From Vicinamibacterales bacterium (lineage in GTDB: Bacteria; Acidobacteriota; Vicinamibacteria; Vicinamibacterales; UBA8438), in the NCBI GenBank assembly GCA_958296065.1, contig CATQHX010000025.1:124001-188000 (forward strand): a stretch of 64,000 nucleotides of DNA, given 5' to 3'. The number at the start of each line of letters is the position of its first letter. The first letter of the stretch is position 1. Shown piece by piece: positions 44,364 through 52,032 of this stretch. The notes beneath the pieces are model-generated. The model had not been told where the DNA came from. It made no database searches and was given only the letters and a program-made list of their open reading frames with translations. The position numbers were made by a program, and so were the translations under genes.

Positions 44364-44648
44364 CTAGTCGAGCACGTACGGCACGAGCGCGAGCTGCCGG
44401 GCACGCTTGATGGCCGTCGTCAGCTTCCGCTGGCACTTCGCACACGTACCGGAGATGCGCCGTGGCTGGATCTTGCCGCGGTCGGCGATCGCCATCATGA
44501 GCAGGCGCACATCCTTGTAGTCGATGTAGTCGACCTTGTCCACGCAATAGCGGCAGACCTTGCGTCGGCGTCCGCCACCCCGCCGTCCCCCGCCACCCCG
44601 GCTGCTCCCGCCTCGCCCACCGCGTCGGTCATCTCGCTCTTCACTCAT
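44364..44648 (-). CDS. rpsR: 30S ribosomal protein S18, zinc-binding, RGG-rich N-terminus
   Basis: S18 pairs with S6 on the platform. 94 residues. Cys32, Cys35, Cys69 and Cys72 give the C+ zinc type. The core contains [18 protein letters not shown] and [19 protein letters not shown]. The first 30 residues are an Arg/Gly-rich segment with repeated RGG units. The start lies inside the end of rpsF (8-base overlap). Confidence 0.96.
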   Translation of the reverse strand: MSEERDDRRGGRGGSSRGGGGRRGGGRRRKVCRYCVDKVDYIDYKDVRLLMMAIADRGKIQPRRISGTCAKCQRKLTTAIKRARQLALVPYVLD

Positions 44649-45366
44649 CGGTCACCTCCGCGGACTCCGCCGCCTCTTCCGTGCCGGCCGCCGGCGTGGG
44701 CTCCGATGCGGCAGTCGGCTCTTCGGTCGCCGACGCCGCCGGTGTTGCAGACTCGTCGGTCTCCGGCGCTGCTGGTGCAGGCTCCGACACAGCCGCTGCT
44801 GGTGCGGGCTCCGACGCAACCGCGGCTGGTGCAGGCTCCGACGCAGCCGGCTCCGGCGCAGCAGCCGCAGAATCCGACGCAGCCGCTTCGACCGCCGCTA
44901 CTCCAGCCGCCGCTACTCCAGCCGCCTCCGGCGTCTTGGCCGCCGCGGGGATATCCGTGGGCGCAGAATCCGACGCAGCCGGAACACCGAGGCCGGCCGG
45001 CGCCTTCTTCGCCAAGCGCCGCTGCTGCCTACTCTGCCGCCGCTCACGAGCTCGCTGCGCCTTCCGCAGATCCTCGTCCACTCGCACGACGAGGTAGCGG
45101 AGGAGCTGCTCCATGACCCGCAGGCGCCGCTCCAGCTCCGTCACCAGCGTGCCCGGACCGGTGATCAGCTCGATGACATAGCTTCCCTCGCGGTGGCGGT
45201 TGATCTCGTAGGCCAACCGTCGGCGGCCCCAGTTGTCGGTCTTGTCGATGGTTCCGCCCAACTGGCCGACGATTTCCGCAATCCGCTCGTGCAGCTCGGC
45301 GACCCCCTCGTCGGCGATCTCCGGACTCACCACGTACACCAACTCGTACTGTCGTGTTTCGCTCAT
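44641..45366 (-). CDS. rpsF: 30S ribosomal protein S6 with long Ala/Pro/Glu tail
   Basis: Residues 1 to about 100 are a normal S6 ([20 protein letters not shown], then [19 protein letters not shown]). A basic segment (about 101-121) follows, and then about 120 residues rich in Ala, Pro, Glu and Ser. This contains three SEPAPAA repeats at 44767-44841. The total of 241 residues is about twice the usual length. The frame is intact to the stop, which overlaps rpsR. Confidence 0.94.
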   Translation of the reverse strand: MSETRQYELVYVVSPEIADEGVAELHERIAEIVGQLGGTIDKTDNWGRRRLAYEINRHREGSYVIELITGPGTLVTELERRLRVMEQLLRYLVVRVDEDLRKAQRARERRQSRQQRRLAKKAPAGLGVPAASDSAPTDIPAAAKTPEAAGVAAAGVAAVEAAASDSAAAAPEPAASEPAPAAVASEPAPAAAVSEPAPAAPETDESATPAASATEEPTAASEPTPAAGTEEAAESAEVTDE

Positions 45367-45423
45367 CGGTCTCCTTTCGGACTCGGCGGCCGCCGCGATG
45401 CGGCGACAAGGAGCCTCTCGGCC

Positions 45424-45981
45424 TCAATTGAACCGGTTCATCATCCCTTCGATGCCGTCCTCGACGAAGGTCTCCACGGCATCGGCGGCCCGTTCGACGG
45501 CCGCCTCCATCTCCTGTCGTTCATTCTCGTCGAACCCCGCAAGCACGTGCGCAGTCAGGGAACGTCGCGTGTCGCCCCGCCCCACTCCGACCCGCAGCCG
45601 GGCGAACTCGCCGGTGCCGAGCGAAGCGATGATGGAAGCAAAACCGTTGTGCCCGCCATCCGACCCGTGTTTCCGGCCGCGAAGCCGACCCACAGGCAAG
45701 TTCACGTCGTCCGCCACGACAAGCAGTGCATCCGGCGCGATGCGGAAGTAATGGCGCAACGCCTGAACCGCCCCCCCGCTGCGGTTCATGTAGGTGAGGG
45801 GCTTGGCGAGCATCACCCGGGCACCGGGCCCACGCTGCCTGGCCAGCAGTGCGTCGGCCGGCGCGCTCTCGAATGCCAGGTCGAGCCGCCTCGCCAGCAC
45901 GTCGACCACCTCGAAGCCGACATTGTGACGCGTTCCGCGGTACCGTGACCCCGGATTGCCGAGGCCGACGATGAGTCGCAC
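45424..45981 (-). CDS. pth: Peptidyl-tRNA hydrolase
   Basis: Releases tRNA from dropped-off peptidyl-tRNA. 185 residues from a GTG at 45981, then RLIVGLGNPGS. Asn9, His19 (RHNVGF), the YMNRSGG loop and DDVNLPVGRLR are the active-site features; GSDGGHNGFASI is also present. A GTG at 45999, directly after the rplY stop, would add six residues. The position next to rplY and prs is widely conserved. Confidence 0.95.
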   Translation of the reverse strand: MRLIVGLGNPGSRYRGTRHNVGFEVVDVLARRLDLAFESAPADALLARQRGPGARVMLAKPLTYMNRSGGAVQALRHYFRIAPDALLVVADDVNLPVGRLRGRKHGSDGGHNGFASIIASLGTGEFARLRVGVGRGDTRRSLTAHVLAGFDENERQEMEAAVERAADAVETFVEDGIEGMMNRFN

Positions 45982-45999
45982 GCGGCCCCCGCTCGGCAC

Positions 46000-46641
46000 C
46001 TACGAGGCGTCGGACTCCGCAGCGGCGTCACCTGCGCCTTCCGCCTCCTCCTCGCCGTCCTCATCCTCCTCGTCGGAACCGGTCTTTGCCGTCGTCACGT
46101 GAACGAGCAGCATGTCCAGATCGCTTACCGCGGTCCAACTCCTGCCCTCGGCTACGTCGCGGACCCGCACGCCGTCCCCGATCATCAACTCGCTGACATC
46201 GATGTCGACGTGCTCCGGGATGTCCGCCGGCATGCACTCGACCTGGATCTCGCGGGTCACGAAGTCGAGCAGCCCGCCCTGCTGCTTGACGCCGACCGCC
46301 TCTCCACCGAGCGTTACCGGCACGGTTACCGTGATCACCTTGTCCATGGCCAAACGGTAGAAGTCGACGTGCAACAGGCTGTCCGTAACCGGGTCGTGCT
46401 GTATGTTCTTGATCAACACCTGTCCCGACGCGCTACCGTCGACCTGCAGGTCCACCAGCGTGTTGATGCCGGATTCCGAACGGAGAATGCGCAGCAACTC
46501 CTTGGGATCCACCTCGACGGACCGGCTCTCCACCGGTGTCCCGCCGTACACCACCGCCGGCAACCGTCCCGCGCGACGCAGCCGACGGACCTCGTTCTTG
46601 CCGCGCGCGTTCCGGGCGGCGGCGGCCAAAGTGGCTTGCAT
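46000..46641 (-). CDS. rplY: 50S ribosomal protein L25, CTC type
   Basis: 5S rRNA-binding protein. 213 residues from the ATG at 46641, preceded by a purine-rich GGAAGAAGAGAAGAG tract. The N-terminal L25 domain covers about 1-95 (GKNEVRRLRRAGRLPAVVYG). The C-terminal CTC beta domain covers about 96-185. The acidic tail is typical of the long form. It lies between prs and pth, as in many bacteria. Confidence 0.95.
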   Translation of the reverse strand: MQATLAAAARNARGKNEVRRLRRAGRLPAVVYGGTPVESRSVEVDPKELLRILRSESGINTLVDLQVDGSASGQVLIKNIQHDPVTDSLLHVDFYRLAMDKVITVTVPVTLGGEAVGVKQQGGLLDFVTREIQVECMPADIPEHVDIDVSELMIGDGVRVRDVAEGRSWTAVSDLDMLLVHVTTAKTGSDEEDEDGEEEAEGAGDAAAESDAS

Positions 46642-46676
46642 CTCTTCTCTTCTTCCTTCCGGTACGGTACCGGGCC

Positions 46677-47630
46677 TCATACGAACAGCGACGACACCGA
46701 CGTCTCCTGGTGGATACTCTGAATGGCCCGGCCGAGCAGCCCGGCAACCGAAAGCACGGTGACCTTGGCGGACTCTTCGAACTCCTGGCGCAGCGGGATC
46801 GTGTTGGTCACGATCAGCTTCTCGAGCGGCGAGTCCTCGACCCGCTGCAAGGCGGGCCCGGACAGCACTCCATGAACCGCGCAGGCCATGATGCTCGCCG
46901 CGCCACTCTTCTCCAGTGCCCGCGACGACTGCTGCAGCGTGCCCGCCGTATCGACGATGTCGTCGAGCAGCACACAGACTCGATCTCTGACCTCGCCGAC
47001 GACATGCATCACCTCGGCGTGGCCATCCTCGGACCGGCGCTTGTCGATAATTGCCAGATCCGCGTCCAGACGCTTGGCGTAAGCCCTGGCTCGCTCCACG
47101 CCTCCCGCGTCCGGGGAGACGATGGTGATGTTGCCCCGATAGCCGGCACGAGACAGGTAGTCGATGAAAACCGGCGTGGCGAACAAGTGGTCGACCGGAA
47201 TATCGAAGAACCCCTGGATCTGCGCCTTGTGCAGGTCCATCGTCAACACGCGATTGGCGCCCGCCGCGCTCACCAGATTGGCGACCAGCTTCGCGGAGAT
47301 CGGTACCCGCGGTTTGTCCTTCCGGTCCTGCCGAGCATAACCGTAGTACGGCATGACCGCCGTGATGCGCGCGGCCGACGACCGGCGAAAAGCATCGATC
47401 ATCACGCACAACTCGACCAGATGCTCGTCGACCGGCTTGCAGGTCGGCTGCACCACGAACACGTCGGTGCCGCGAATGTTCTCGTCGATCTGAAACGATA
47501 CCTCGCTGTCGGAGAAGCGCCGCAACGCCGCGCGGCCCATCGGTACCCCGAGCACGCCGGCGATGTCCTCGGCCAGCGCCGGATGGGCGCTCCCCGAGAA
47601 CAGCTTGAGACCTCCGTTGTGAGTCGGCAC
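46677..47630 (-). CDS. prs: Ribose-phosphate pyrophosphokinase
   Basis: Makes PRPP from ribose 5-phosphate and ATP for nucleotide, His and Trp synthesis. 317 residues from a GTG at 47630 (then PTHNGGLKLFSGSAHP), matching the family length. GAGG lies just upstream. An ATG at 47666 is also in frame but lies 9 bp from the tRNA-Gln end. RFSDSEVSFQIDENIRG, YYGYARQDRKDKPRVPISAK and the PRPP loop VCVLLDDIVDTAGTL are intact. Confidence 0.96.
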   Translation of the reverse strand: MPTHNGGLKLFSGSAHPALAEDIAGVLGVPMGRAALRRFSDSEVSFQIDENIRGTDVFVVQPTCKPVDEHLVELCVMIDAFRRSSAARITAVMPYYGYARQDRKDKPRVPISAKLVANLVSAAGANRVLTMDLHKAQIQGFFDIPVDHLFATPVFIDYLSRAGYRGNITIVSPDAGGVERARAYAKRLDADLAIIDKRRSEDGHAEVMHVVGEVRDRVCVLLDDIVDTAGTLQQSSRALEKSGAASIMACAVHGVLSGPALQRVEDSPLEKLIVTNTIPLRQEFEESAKVTVLSVAGLLGRAIQSIHQETSVSSLFV

Positions 47631-47674
47631 GTTTCCTCGTTGCCGCCGCGTCTCCGGTGGCTTCATTGCGCGAG

Positions 47675-47749
47675 TGGCTGGGGCGGAAGGATTCGAACCT
47701 TCGAATACGGGATCCAAAGTCCCGCGCCTTACCGCTTGGCCACGCCCCA
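47675..47749 (-). tRNA. tRNA-Gln (anticodon TTG)
   Basis: 75 nt with encoded CCA. The acceptor stem pairs TGGGGCG with CGCCCCA. The anticodon loop CTTTGGA is closed by CGGGA/TCCCG. The T-arm contains GGTTCGAATCC. It lies between ispE and prs, a linkage also seen in other phyla. Confidence 0.97.
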
Positions 47750-47837
47750 TCGGTAGCAGCCCGCGGCGCTCGCCGCATGCGACCACGCACTGGCCGACGC
47801 ACGTCGACATCCTGCACGCGGTGCGCGAACGGGGAGT

Positions 47838-48722
47838 TTAGTCGATGCGCGCGACAGCCGCAAGACGTGCGCAGGAGACAGCGTCGATGGTCCACGTCAG
47901 GAGCGTCCGGGCGCCTGTCGCGTGCAGCGCACGGCGCGCCTCGACCGCGCGGGCCTGCGACCTGAAGAGTCCGAATACCACCGATCCGCTTCCGGTCAGT
48001 GCCGCGTGCAGTGCCCCCGCGGCCCGCAGGCGCGCGGCCAGCGCGCTGATCTCCGGGTACCGCCGGGCCACGGACGCCTCGAGGTCGTTCTTCAAGCGGC
48101 CCGGGTCGCGCCGCCAGCCCGACGGAGTCGGGACCGTCGCGCTGGAGCCCCCTTCCTGCCCATCCCGGTCCCACCAGCGATACGCGTCCGCCGTCGACAC
48201 ACCGAAGTCGGGAACGGCCAGCACGACCCAGTGGCGCGGCAGCGCCGGCAAACGCCGCAACCGCTCGCCACGTCCCGTCGCCCGGACCGTGCCGCCGCGC
48301 AGGAAGAACGGGACGTCGGAGCCGACCGCGGCGGCAACGTCCTCCAGCAAGCGCGGGCTCGTCGAGGGAGCCCAACGAAGTCGCAGCCCGCGCAGCGCGG
48401 AAGCCGCGTCGCTGCTCGCGCCACCCAGTCCGGCCGCGGCGGGTATTCGCTTGCGGATGACCACTGCAGCCCCGGCCGGGTCTCCGGTTCTCCCGAGAGC
48501 GCGCCAGAGGACCGCGCCGGCGGTCCAGACCAGATTGTCCCGATCGTCGGGAACCGCGGACGCCGCACAGCGTACGGTCAGCGGCCCACGTCGCTCGGCG
48601 ACCGACAGCGTGTCGTGCAGCGCTATCGATTGCATGACCGTGGCCACCTCATGGAACCCGTCCGGACGCCGGCACAGCACCCGCAGGTCGAGGTTGATCT
48701 TGGCCGGCGCACGCACCCGCAT
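47838..48722 (-). CDS. ispE: 4-diphosphocytidyl-2-C-methyl-D-erythritol kinase
   Basis: GHMP kinase of the MEP isoprenoid pathway, acting between IspD and IspF. 294 residues from the ATG at 48722 (MRVRAPAKINLDLRVLCRRP). The GHMP ATP-binding loop is PAAAGLGGASSDAA. Lys8 and Asn10 are in the usual N-terminal motif. The C-terminal GHMP motif is LTGSGSVVFGLF. It starts 23 bp after the LolB-like gene. Confidence 0.95.
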   Translation of the reverse strand: MRVRAPAKINLDLRVLCRRPDGFHEVATVMQSIALHDTLSVAERRGPLTVRCAASAVPDDRDNLVWTAGAVLWRALGRTGDPAGAAVVIRKRIPAAAGLGGASSDAASALRGLRLRWAPSTSPRLLEDVAAAVGSDVPFFLRGGTVRATGRGERLRRLPALPRHWVVLAVPDFGVSTADAYRWWDRDGQEGGSSATVPTPSGWRRDPGRLKNDLEASVARRYPEISALAARLRAAGALHAALTGSGSVVFGLFRSQARAVEARRALHATGARTLLTWTIDAVSCARLAAVARID

Positions 48723-48745
48723 GCGCCAGGATCCACCCCGCCCGC

Positions 48746-49672
48746 TCACGGTCTCGGAGCGGCCTCTCCCGCCGGGGTGGTCCGAGCCTCCAGGGGCGAC
48801 GCACCGCGCAGTCCCGCGAGGGTTACGGGCGCGTACTGCGCAGGCACCTCAACCGCGAAGGCGGCCGGATGGAGCACCGTGTTCATGTTGACCCGCGACA
48901 GGCTCGCGGCCAGATCGGTCCCTCCCCGGGGGCCGTCCACCCGGATCCGGAAACGGCGCGGCAGCCCGCGCATGTGCTCCGAATACTCGACGGTGAGGCC
49001 GCCGCGGCGACCCGCGACAATCACCTGCCCGCCTCCCGGGTCACGCACATAGGCCGTCGTGCCGCCCTGCAATTCCACCGCCACCGACCCGTCGGGGTAG
49101 CGCCGCGCCGCAGTGGCGACCGGGGACCGCTCGAGACACCCGGTCAGCAGAGCGTGCACGTCGCTCGGCCCGAGCGCCAGGCCCGCCAGCGCATGCAGCA
49201 CATCCGCCGGCCGTGCGTTGCGCACCACCTGTCGATCTCGCGGTAGCAGCAGAGTCGCCTGGTCGTCCCGCGCCACAAAGATGAATACGGGCGCGCCGAA
49301 CGGAGCAAGCGCCTCGATCCGGAGCGACGCGGGACGCTCCGCCGCGGCCCGCAAGCGGGTCCGGCGCAGATTCGTGTCGCCGGACCGGCCACCAAGCACG
49401 AGGAGGAACTCCATCGTGCGGACGCCGCGGCACGGCGCCGTGACGCGTTCCCAGAGCGCGGCGTAGTCGGAAAGCGGCGTCCCCGCACCATCCGGCAACT
49501 CGATGCCGCGCCGCGCCGGGGCGCATCCGGCCGCGATCAATGCAACGCCGAACACCAAGTTGCGGAATAGGCGAAGTCCGGCGGAGGCACGAGCCGGCGC
49601 ACGCCGCACGTCGTCGAAGGCCGGTGCGGGTTGCGCGACGATCGGAGCCACAGGCGACGATTGCCGGGCCAT
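48746..49672 (-). CDS. LolB-like outer-membrane lipoprotein
   Basis: 308 residues from the ATG at 49672. A hydrophobic segment ending LIAAGC (Cys50) looks like a lipobox. It would fit better as a signal peptide if the GTG at 49609 is the start, which puts the Cys at 29. The middle (RTRLRAAAERPASLRIEALA, then APFGAPVFIFVARDD) and the GLALGPSDVHALLTGC stretch resemble LolB and related carriers. The order lolB-ispE-prs also holds in E. coli, which supports the call. The assignment is by pattern and context. Confidence 0.65.
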   Translation of the reverse strand: MARQSSPVAPIVAQPAPAFDDVRRAPARASAGLRLFRNLVFGVALIAAGCAPARRGIELPDGAGTPLSDYAALWERVTAPCRGVRTMEFLLVLGGRSGDTNLRRTRLRAAAERPASLRIEALAPFGAPVFIFVARDDQATLLLPRDRQVVRNARPADVLHALAGLALGPSDVHALLTGCLERSPVATAARRYPDGSVAVELQGGTTAYVRDPGGGQVIVAGRRGGLTVEYSEHMRGLPRRFRIRVDGPRGGTDLAASLSRVNMNTVLHPAAFAVEVPAQYAPVTLAGLRGASPLEARTTPAGEAAPRP

Positions 49673-49779
49673 GAGCTTGCGCCGCAGAACGCCGCGAAGC
49701 GAAGTGCTGCGGCGCTGGGTCATGGAGCGGGGGGATGGGCCGAAACGCCCAGCCGGCGAGGCGTTTCGGGGCTCTATGG
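49673..49779 (+). repeat. Dispersed palindromic element, full copy B (107 bp)
   Basis: Plus-strand copy, inverted relative to copy A at 9407-9513, with the same length and order of parts. It starts GAGCTTGCGCCGCAGAACG. The first inverted repeat here is GCGCCGCA with TGCGGCGC. The second is the same perfect pair, CCGAAACGCC (49740-49749) and GGCGTTTCGG (49760-49769). It fills the space between the LolB-like start and the TPR gene, and contains the TPR stop codon (49774-49776). Confidence 0.85.
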
Positions 49780-51732
49780 GTCGAGACGGCGTTGCGCGTC
49801 GTCTATCTTCCGCTCGAGCACCGCGCGATCGATCTCCTCCCCGTCTCCTTCGAGCGCGCGCCGCCACGCCTCGATGGCCTCGGCATAGCGCTCGAGCCGG
49901 TTGAGCAGGTCGCCGAGATGGTCCTGAACCACGGAGTTGCGCTGCAACTGGTCGCCGGCCGCACGCAAGGGCGGTTCCGCCAGATCCAGGCGATCGAGCT
50001 TGAAATATGCCCAGCCGAGGCTGTCGAGGTAGGAGCCGTTGTGCGGATCCGTCTCGACCGCACGGGCGATGAGCTCCACCGATTCGTCCAGACGCTCCCC
50101 CCGGTCGGCAAGCATGTAGCCGAGGTAGTTGAGCGCCTGAGCGTGCTCCGGATCCCGGTCTATCACTCTCCGGAACGCCCGCTCGGCATCCGTGAAGCGG
50201 TCGCTCTGCTCAAGCACCGCGCCGAGCAGAAACAGTATCGACGTCTCCCCCGGAAACTGCTGCTGCGCCGACTCGAGCACCAGAATGGCTTCGAGAAGCC
50301 GCTCGTGCTCGCTGTAGAAGGAGGCCAACGCCAGGTGCGCCCGCGGCACATCGCGGTTGTCCGCGAGGATATCCAGCAGCAGCCCCTCGCCTCGGTCCAT
50401 GTCACCCTGCCGACCGTGCAGGTCGGCTTCGATGATGGCCAGAGTCAGGTTCCCCGGACTCGCGCTTCGAGCCCGTGCCAGCAACCGCTCGGCATCCTGG
50501 TGCCGCTCGGCATCGACATAGGCCTGTGCCAGCCGAGCCTGGAATCCGGGACTGGACGGCATCAGCGAGACGGCATCCTCGTACACCCGGGCCGCGCCCG
50601 CGGCGTCCTCCAGCCATTGGTAGGCGCGACCCAACTGATCGAGCATCTCGACCAGTATCCGATTCGGACGCATGCCGCGGGCCTGCTCGAGCACCGGAGC
50701 GAGCGCCCCGACCACGCGTTGGTACTCGTGCCGTCGTTCGAATACCTGCGCCAGCACGTGCGGTCCGCGCATCCCGTCCGGCTCCAGCTCCATCAGCCGG
50801 CGGGCCGCCGACTCGGCCGCGTCGAAGTTGCCGAGCGCGATCTCCGTCTCCGCCAGCATCTGATGGCCGACTGCGTCGCGAGGGCGCATCTCGAGAAGCC
50901 CTCCGAGCACGTCGCGCGCCAGGGTCGCCTCGCCGACCTCGAGCCACACCGCGGCCAGACGACGCCGGACTGCGGCGCTACGCGGGTTCAGGGCTACCGC
51001 GCCCCGGTAGGCCTCGGCGGCGTCGCGCCAGCGCCGGCTCTGCTCGTACAGCTCACCCAGACGGGCCAGCATGCGGTACGTCGGCCGGGTGCTCGCCACC
51101 GTTTCTTCCAACGTACGCACGGCGTCGTCGTGCCGGCCGGCCTGCTGGTAAGCCTCGGCCAGCAGCACGCTCGCCAGCGCGTAAGCGAGCTGGTCCTTGG
51201 ACAGGTCTTCGAGAAGGGCAATCGCCTCGTCGGTCGCCGCGGTCCGGAGATAGAAGCGCCCCAGCATCAACTCCACCTGCAGATCCGGCACCACGACACC
51301 GCGCGCCTGCTCCAGGTGCACGATCGCCTGCTCGACGTCGTCGCGCGTGCCCTCGCGCGTACCCGCCGTCGCCGCGTAGGCCAACCCGAGTACTCGATGG
51401 GCGGACCGGTTGTCCGGCTGGCGAGCCAGCGCCTCCTCCGCGGCGGCGACCGCGTCTTCCGCGCGGCCGGCCCGCGCGAACATCGCGGCCAGCTCCGCCA
51501 GCGGCTCTCCGGCCGTCGGATCGAGTCGGGCCGCATCCCGGAACGCCTGGATGGCGCCGTCCTGGTCGTCCATCCCTTCCAGGTGCCGGCCGATCATGAA
51601 GCGGGCGTACGCCTCTGCACGCGCCGACGAGTCCGATTCCGCGGGCGCCTGCGCGGCGGCAGGCCCGGCGATCATCGTGACGAGCACCGGCAGGGCGAGA
51701 GCCAATAGGACAACGCGGGCCGCATAACACAT
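49774..51732 (-). CDS. Exported tetratricopeptide-repeat protein
   Basis: 652 residues from the ATG at 51732; a GTG at 51750 is an alternative. A signal peptide (hydrophobic VVLLALALPVLVTMIAG, then AAAQ) covers about 1-28. The rest is a long array of TPR units, for example DAVAAAEEALARQPDNRSAH and YLDSLGWAYFKLDRLDLAEP. No catalytic domain is seen. It precedes a LolB-like lipoprotein, so a role in envelope assembly is plausible. Its stop codon lies in the dispersed repeat. Confidence 0.85.
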   Translation of the reverse strand: MCYAARVVLLALALPVLVTMIAGPAAAQAPAESDSSARAEAYARFMIGRHLEGMDDQDGAIQAFRDAARLDPTAGEPLAELAAMFARAGRAEDAVAAAEEALARQPDNRSAHRVLGLAYAATAGTREGTRDDVEQAIVHLEQARGVVVPDLQVELMLGRFYLRTAATDEAIALLEDLSKDQLAYALASVLLAEAYQQAGRHDDAVRTLEETVASTRPTYRMLARLGELYEQSRRWRDAAEAYRGAVALNPRSAAVRRRLAAVWLEVGEATLARDVLGGLLEMRPRDAVGHQMLAETEIALGNFDAAESAARRLMELEPDGMRGPHVLAQVFERRHEYQRVVGALAPVLEQARGMRPNRILVEMLDQLGRAYQWLEDAAGAARVYEDAVSLMPSSPGFQARLAQAYVDAERHQDAERLLARARSASPGNLTLAIIEADLHGRQGDMDRGEGLLLDILADNRDVPRAHLALASFYSEHERLLEAILVLESAQQQFPGETSILFLLGAVLEQSDRFTDAERAFRRVIDRDPEHAQALNYLGYMLADRGERLDESVELIARAVETDPHNGSYLDSLGWAYFKLDRLDLAEPPLRAAGDQLQRNSVVQDHLGDLLNRLERYAEAIEAWRRALEGDGEEIDRAVLERKIDDAQRRLDP

Positions 51733-51797
51733 AAGTCGCGATTCTTCCACAGGTCGGCCTTCACGACAAGATGAAGATTCTTCTTCCGGATCGCCGC

Positions 51798-51826
51798 GAA
51801 ACGTCGTTCGGGTGTTCTGCTATAGT
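51798..51826 (+). promoter_or_regulatory. Possible promoter for the Trm112-family gene
   Basis: TATAGT at 51821-51826 is a good -10 element. The -35 region at the usual distance (around GAAACG, 51798-51803) is poor. The ATG at 51840 lies 13 bp after the -10, so a transcript from here would have a leader of only about seven bases. The site is in the 107 bp between the divergent TPR and Trm112-type genes. Confidence 0.4.
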
Positions 51827-51839
51827 GAAAAACTGGACT

Positions 51840-52010
51840 ATGGCTATAGATTCGGAGCTGTTGGAGATTCTCGCCTGCCCCGCCTGCAAGACGCCGGTCA
51901 CGCTCGTGAACGAGGGAACCGGACTGCGGTGCGGCGACTGCCGTCGCGTCTTCCCCATCAAGGACGACATTCCGGTGATGCTGATTGACGAAGCCACCGT
52001 GGAGCCCTGA
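51840..52010 (+). CDS. Trm112-family zinc-ribbon protein
   Basis: 56 residues starting MAIDSELLEILACPACKTPV. Cys13, Cys16, Cys31 and Cys34 form a zinc ribbon. The C-terminus VFPIKDDIPVMLIDEA is the signature of the bacterial YcaR/Trm112-like family, small partners often encoded beside lipid-A or methyltransferase genes. The ATG at 51840 fits the family; in-frame codons back to 51771 do not. It is followed by an O-antigen ligase-like gene. Confidence 0.88.
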   Translation: MAIDSELLEILACPACKTPVTLVNEGTGLRCGDCRRVFPIKDDIPVMLIDEATVEP

Positions 52011-52032
52011 CCCACGCCCCGGCGCGCCGCCA

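Noticed and set aside
44767-44841. Short repeats in rpsF considered as a possible CRISPR or minisatellite
   Set aside because: The units are short, coding, in frame and without spacers. They encode the SEPAPAA tail of S6.
46642-48375. Upstream extension of the rplY frame to 48375
   Set aside because: The frame runs through prs, tRNA-Gln and part of ispE. The family start is the ATG at 46641, which has a strong ribosome-binding site.
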